Position numbers and translations under genes: made by a program. From Acidobacteriota bacterium (lineage in GTDB: Bacteria > Acidobacteriota > Vicinamibacteria > Vicinamibacterales > CAVVIG01), in NCBI GenBank assembly GCA_020850715.1, contig JADZED010000031.1:1-50708 (forward strand): a DNA stretch of 50,708 nucleotides, given 5' to 3'. The notes beneath the pieces are model-generated. The model saw only the letters and a list, made by a program, of their open reading frames with translations, had not been told where the DNA came from and made no database searches. Of this stretch, positions 48,015 to 50,708 are shown piece by piece (position 1 is the stretch's first letter; each line of letters opens with the position of its first letter).

Positions 48015-48037
48015 GCGGATTGCAAAGAATAGCGCAG

Positions 48038-48892
48038 ATGGAGATCGAGGCAATCGGCGTCGTCGGCGCGGGCACGATGGGCAACGGCATCGCGCAGGTG
48101 TTCGCCCAGGCGGGCTTCGCGGTGCGGCTCGTCGATGTGGCCACGCCGACGCTGGACCGCGCCCGGCGGACCATCGAGCGCAGTCTCGCGCGCCTGGTCG
48201 AGAAGGGACGGCTGGCCGCGGCCGATCGCGATGCGACGCTCGGCCGCCTGCGGACCACGACCGAGCTCGACGACCTGTCGGGCGTCGACTACGTGGTCGA
48301 GGCGATCGTCGAGGAGCTGGCGGCCAAACGGGCGCTGTTCACGAGCCTCGACGCCCTCCTCGGGTCCGAGGCGATTCTCGCATCGAATACGTCGTCGATC
48401 TCGATCACGGCGCTCGGCGCCGCGACCAGGCGCCCCGACAGAGTGCTCGGCATGCACTTCATGAACCCGGTGCCGGTGATGATGCTCGTCGAGCTGATTC
48501 GCGGCCAGGCGACCTCTGACGCGTCGGTGGGGGTGGCGCGCGGCCTGTGCGCCGCGCTCGGCAAGACGGGCGTCGAAGCCGCGGACTACCCCGGCTTCAT
48601 CGCCAACCGCGTCCTGATGCCGATGTTGAACGAAGCGTTCTACGCGGTGATGGAGGGCGTCGGCACACCCGAGGCAATCGACGCGGTGATGAAGGGCGGC
48701 CTGCACCACCCGATGGGACCACTGGCGCTCGCCGATTTCATCGGCCTCGACGTCTGCCTGGCGATCCTCACGGTGATGCAGGAGGGCTTCGGCGATCCGA
48801 AGTACCGGCCGTGCCCGCTACTTCGGCGGATGGTGGCGGCCGGGCACCTCGGCCGGAAATCGGGCCGCGGGTTTTACACGTACGAACCATAG
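48038..48892 (+). CDS. hbd: 3-hydroxyacyl-CoA (3-hydroxybutyryl-CoA) dehydrogenase
   Basis: A 284-residue NAD(P)-dependent dehydrogenase. The Rossmann motif is [21 protein letters not shown] (about 6-26), the catalytic His lies in [17 protein letters not shown], and [23 protein letters not shown] with [21 protein letters not shown] completes the family blocks. The length matches the stand-alone Hbd/PaaH type rather than FadB. It would reduce acetoacetyl-CoA made by the upstream thiolase, or oxidise 3-hydroxyacyl-CoA. ATG at 48038. Its last 75 bases overlap the convergent gene on the other strand. Confidence 0.92.
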   Translation: MEIEAIGVVGAGTMGNGIAQVFAQAGFAVRLVDVATPTLDRARRTIERSLARLVEKGRLAAADRDATLGRLRTTTELDDLSGVDYVVEAIVEELAAKRALFTSLDALLGSEAILASNTSSISITALGAATRRPDRVLGMHFMNPVPVMMLVELIRGQATSDASVGVARGLCAALGKTGVEAADYPGFIANRVLMPMLNEAFYAVMEGVGTPEAIDAVMKGGLHHPMGPLALADFIGLDVCLAILTVMQEGFGDPKYRPCPLLRRMVAAGHLGRKSGRGFYTYEP

Positions 48893-49366
48893 CAGCCACA
48901 CCAGCGGCCCGAGGAGCAGGAGTTCCTGCGCCGCCGCGGCCAGGTTGTGGGCCATGACGGCGGGCGAGAAGATCGCCGTTCGCGCGGTCGGCCGGAAGAT
49001 GTCCCATCCCGAGATGAAGAACCGGTCCGAGAGCGGCCAGAACATCCGGATGCCGTGCGGAAAGACCGGGTCGGGACCGAGCCAGTCGAGCAGCAGGTGC
49101 GAGGCGACCGCCAGCCCGCACACGGCAGCCAGCCGCGCGCGCCACGCCGGCGTGACCTCCCGTGTCACGGCCGCAGCGACAATGACGACGAGGGCGACGG
49201 CCGCGATGCTGTGCGTCGCCGTCCGATGCTGAACCGGCAGCAGGAGGTCGAGATCGGGCGCCGCCGCGAGAACCGCCGCTACCGTCGCAACCCGCGTCCG
49301 GGCCTGAGGGAGGATCGACCAGGTGACGGCGACGCCAGCGAGCATGTGGCCAACCGGGCTAGGCAT
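48818..49366 (-). CDS. DUF457/YdjM-type membrane-bound metal-dependent hydrolase family protein
   Basis: A 182-residue membrane protein of the DUF457 family. [15 protein letters not shown] opens it, [30 protein letters not shown] holds the conserved PDxD...HRxxTHS motif, and [12 protein letters not shown] follows, then two more spans. Family members are annotated as inner-membrane hydrolases; a physiological substrate is not known. ATG at 49366 starts [11 protein letters not shown] 49378 is an alternative. It is divergent from recA and its 3' end overlaps the hbd gene by 75 bases. Confidence 0.78.
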   Translation of the reverse strand: MPSPVGHMLAGVAVTWSILPQARTRVATVAAVLAAAPDLDLLLPVQHRTATHSIAAVALVVIVAAAVTREVTPAWRARLAAVCGLAVASHLLLDWLGPDPVFPHGIRMFWPLSDRFFISGWDIFRPTARTAIFSPAVMAHNLAAAAQELLLLGPLVWLLWFVRVKPAARFPAEVPGRHHPPK

Positions 49367-49428
49367 CGAGGCCCTCATGATGGCAGATCCTGCCGCCCGT
49401 CTCATCGAGGCGAAAGTGTCAGTCGCGC

Positions 49429-49447
49429 GTAAAGCCTGTGTTTACAG
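49429..49447. promoter_or_regulatory. Inverted repeats upstream of recA
   Basis: GTAAA-N7-TTTAC (49429-49445) overlaps CTGT-N4-ACAG (49436-49447) some 33-50 bases before the recA -35. Either could be an operator, possibly for LexA, but neither is a known LexA box that I can name for this lineage. Confidence 0.3.
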
Positions 49448-49479
49448 ACTGTTCATGGCGCGTCATACACGGATCTGCC

Positions 49480-49508
49480 TTGACTTTCGCTTGGCGTACC
49501 TCTAGAAT
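49480..49508 (+). promoter_or_regulatory. Sigma-70-type promoter of recA
   Basis: TTGACT (49480-49485) and TAGAAT (49503-49508) are 17 bp apart, one mismatch each from consensus. The recA ATG lies 28 bases downstream, with AAAGGAG at 49522-49528 as ribosome site. This is the best promoter in the window. Confidence 0.75.
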
Positions 49509-49536
49509 GGCCGCGCTTCACAAAGGAGCTCACCAC

Positions 49537-50604
49537 ATGGCGAACGTGGAACGCCTGTCTCGGGAAGACCGCACCGACGATCGGCAGGATCGCGAACGGC
49601 TCAAGGCGGTCGAGCTGGCCGTGGGCCAGATCGAAAAGCAGTTTGGCAAGGGCTCGATCATGCGCCTCGGCCAGAAGGGCGCCATTCAGCCGATCGACGC
49701 CATACCCACCGGCGCAATCAGCATCGACTACGCGCTCGGCGTGGGCGGCGTGCCACGGGGCCGCGTGATCGAGATCTTCGGACCCGAGTCCTCGGGCAAG
49801 ACGACCCTGGCGCTGCAGGTGATTGCCGAAGCGCAGAAGCTCGGCGGGATGGCGGCGTTTGTCGACGCGGAGCACGCGCTCGACGCCGCGTACGCGCAGA
49901 AGCTGGGCGTCGACGTCGACAACCTGCTGGTGTCGCAGCCCGACAACGGCGAGCAGGCGCTCGAGATCGTCGAGGTGCTCATTCGCTCGAACGGCGTCGA
50001 CGTCGTCGTCGTCGATTCGGTGGCGGCGCTCGTGCCCAAGGCCGAAATCGAAGGCGAGATGGGCGAAGCGCAGATGGGGCTCCAGGCGCGTCTCATGTCG
50101 CAGGCGCTGCGGAAGCTCACCGGCGTGGTATCGAAGTCGAAGACGAGCCTGATCTTCATCAATCAGCTGCGCGAGAAGATCGGCGTCATGTTCGGGAATC
50201 CCGAGACGACGACTGGCGGCCGCGCGCTCAAGTTCTATGCATCGGTGCGGCTCGACATCCGCCGCATCGCGAGCATCAAGGACGGCGACGTCGTGGTGGG
50301 CGGCCGGACGCGCGTCAAGGTGGTGAAGAACAAGGTGGCCCCGCCCTTTCGCGAGGCCGAGTTCGACGTCATGTACGGTGAGGGCATCTCGCGCACCGGC
50401 GATTTGCTCGATCTCGGCGTCGACAAGCGGATCGTCGAGAAGAGCGGCGCCTGGTTCGCGTTCGGCGGCGAGCGGCTCGGCCAGGGACGCGAGAACGCCA
50501 AGCAGTTCCTGCGGGAGCACCCGGAAGTCTTCAAGGCGATCGAAGATCGGGTCCGCCGCGAGCTTGGCCTGTCACGCGATGCCGACACCCAGGTCGCGGT
50601 CTAG
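49537..50604 (+). CDS. recA: Recombinase RecA
   Basis: The strand-exchange protein of homologous recombination and trigger of the SOS response. The 355-residue product has Walker [10 protein letters not shown] (82-90), [34 protein letters not shown] (Walker B and L1), [36 protein letters not shown] (L2 and flanks), and the C-terminal domain. ATG at 49537 follows an AAAGGAG ribosome site eight bases upstream. The N-terminal tail [34 protein letters not shown] is charged. No recX follows within the visible 104 bases. Confidence 0.97.
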   Translation: MANVERLSREDRTDDRQDRERLKAVELAVGQIEKQFGKGSIMRLGQKGAIQPIDAIPTGAISIDYALGVGGVPRGRVIEIFGPESSGKTTLALQVIAEAQKLGGMAAFVDAEHALDAAYAQKLGVDVDNLLVSQPDNGEQALEIVEVLIRSNGVDVVVVDSVAALVPKAEIEGEMGEAQMGLQARLMSQALRKLTGVVSKSKTSLIFINQLREKIGVMFGNPETTTGGRALKFYASVRLDIRRIASIKDGDVVVGGRTRVKVVKNKVAPPFREAEFDVMYGEGISRTGDLLDLGVDKRIVEKSGAWFAFGGERLGQGRENAKQFLREHPEVFKAIEDRVRRELGLSRDADTQVAV

Positions 50605-50634
50605 GCTGATATGGAATGACCGGTTGTCAAGGGC

Positions 50635-50708
50635 CTGTGGGAGCTGTGGAAAACGGTTCTGTCGTTTTCCAAGCGGCTGTGGGCGCGTTCTTCAGCGTCC
50701 ACAGCCGC
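50635..50708. repeat. Inverted repeats and CTGTGG motifs downstream of recA
   Basis: Three CTGTGG copies (50635, 50644, 50677) and one inverted CCACAG (50699) lie here. GGAAAACG-N7-CGTTTTCC (50648-50670) and GCGGCTGTGG/CCACAGCCGC (50673-50682 with 50699-50708) are perfect inverted repeats. The first could terminate recA transcripts, although no T-run follows. The minus strand reads TTTTCCACA (50653-50645), one base from a DnaA box. The window ends within the second repeat. Confidence 0.5.

Noticed and set aside
50635..50708. Replication origin after recA
   Set aside because: Only one near-DnaA box is visible, with no dnaA or dnaN gene and no AT-rich unwinding region.

Overview
The window is GC-rich, gene-dense bacterial chromosome. 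It encodes a complete Ccm cytochrome c maturation cluster (system I), outer-membrane barrels, meso-DAP synthesis and an envelope glycan locus, so the cell is a diderm. The CcmF-CcmH fusion, the common GTG starts and the general gene mix suggest Acidobacteriota, perhaps class Vicinamibacteria. That placement is inference; a RecA or MetG tree would settle it. I saw no phage, plasmid, CRISPR, rRNA or tRNA genes.

Layout. 1-8.8 kb is housekeeping: metG (cut by the edge), larC and radC in one tightly overlapping unit; a DUF4398-type lipoprotein; dapF; a methyltransferase; a GlpD-type dehydrogenase; an outer-membrane protein; dtd; ttcA. 8.8-33.2 kb is a large envelope-glycan and glycosylation region in several back-to-back operons. 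It holds three GT4 and two GT2 glycosyltransferases, at least five polytopic GT-C-like proteins (one with a PA14 domain), a Wzx-type flippase, an AglD-type membrane protein, a hexapeptide acetyltransferase, an NAD-dependent epimerase, two methyltransferases, a polysaccharide deacetylase, a GmhA-like sugar isomerase, a GDSL lipoprotein, a large repeat-domain lipoprotein and a DedA protein. 33.3-38.4 kb has a barrel protein, suhB, an RsbW-like ATPase, aroA-aroK, a pair of inverted MITE-like repeats and a metallophosphoesterase that appears to start at CTG. 38.4-45.7 kb is the ccm operon: ccmE, ccmF-ccmH fusion, zinc-ribbon gene, periplasmic-domain gene, ccmA, ccmB, ccmC, ccmD and a 47-residue membrane protein. 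45.7-50.7 kb holds maf, a DUF721/DciA-like gene, a thiolase, a 3-hydroxyacyl-CoA dehydrogenase, a DUF457-type membrane protein and recA.

How the genes work together. The glycan genes supply the parts needed to build, modify, flip and transfer envelope sugars. The ccm cluster carries heme across the membrane and attaches it to apocytochromes. Its CcmE has Cys in place of the heme-binding His, which puts it in the CxxxY class.

Points that stand out: a DapF with Ser at both catalytic Cys positions; the CxxxY CcmE paired with a CcmF-CcmH fusion carrying five clustered cysteines; two head-to-head MITE-like elements sharing a CTAG and forming a perfect 32-bp palindrome, with aroK's stop codon in one end and the next gene's ribosome site touching the other; 4-base NTGA overlaps at eleven gene junctions; and several start codons sitting 6-11 nt after a -10-like hexamer, as expected for leaderless mRNAs.
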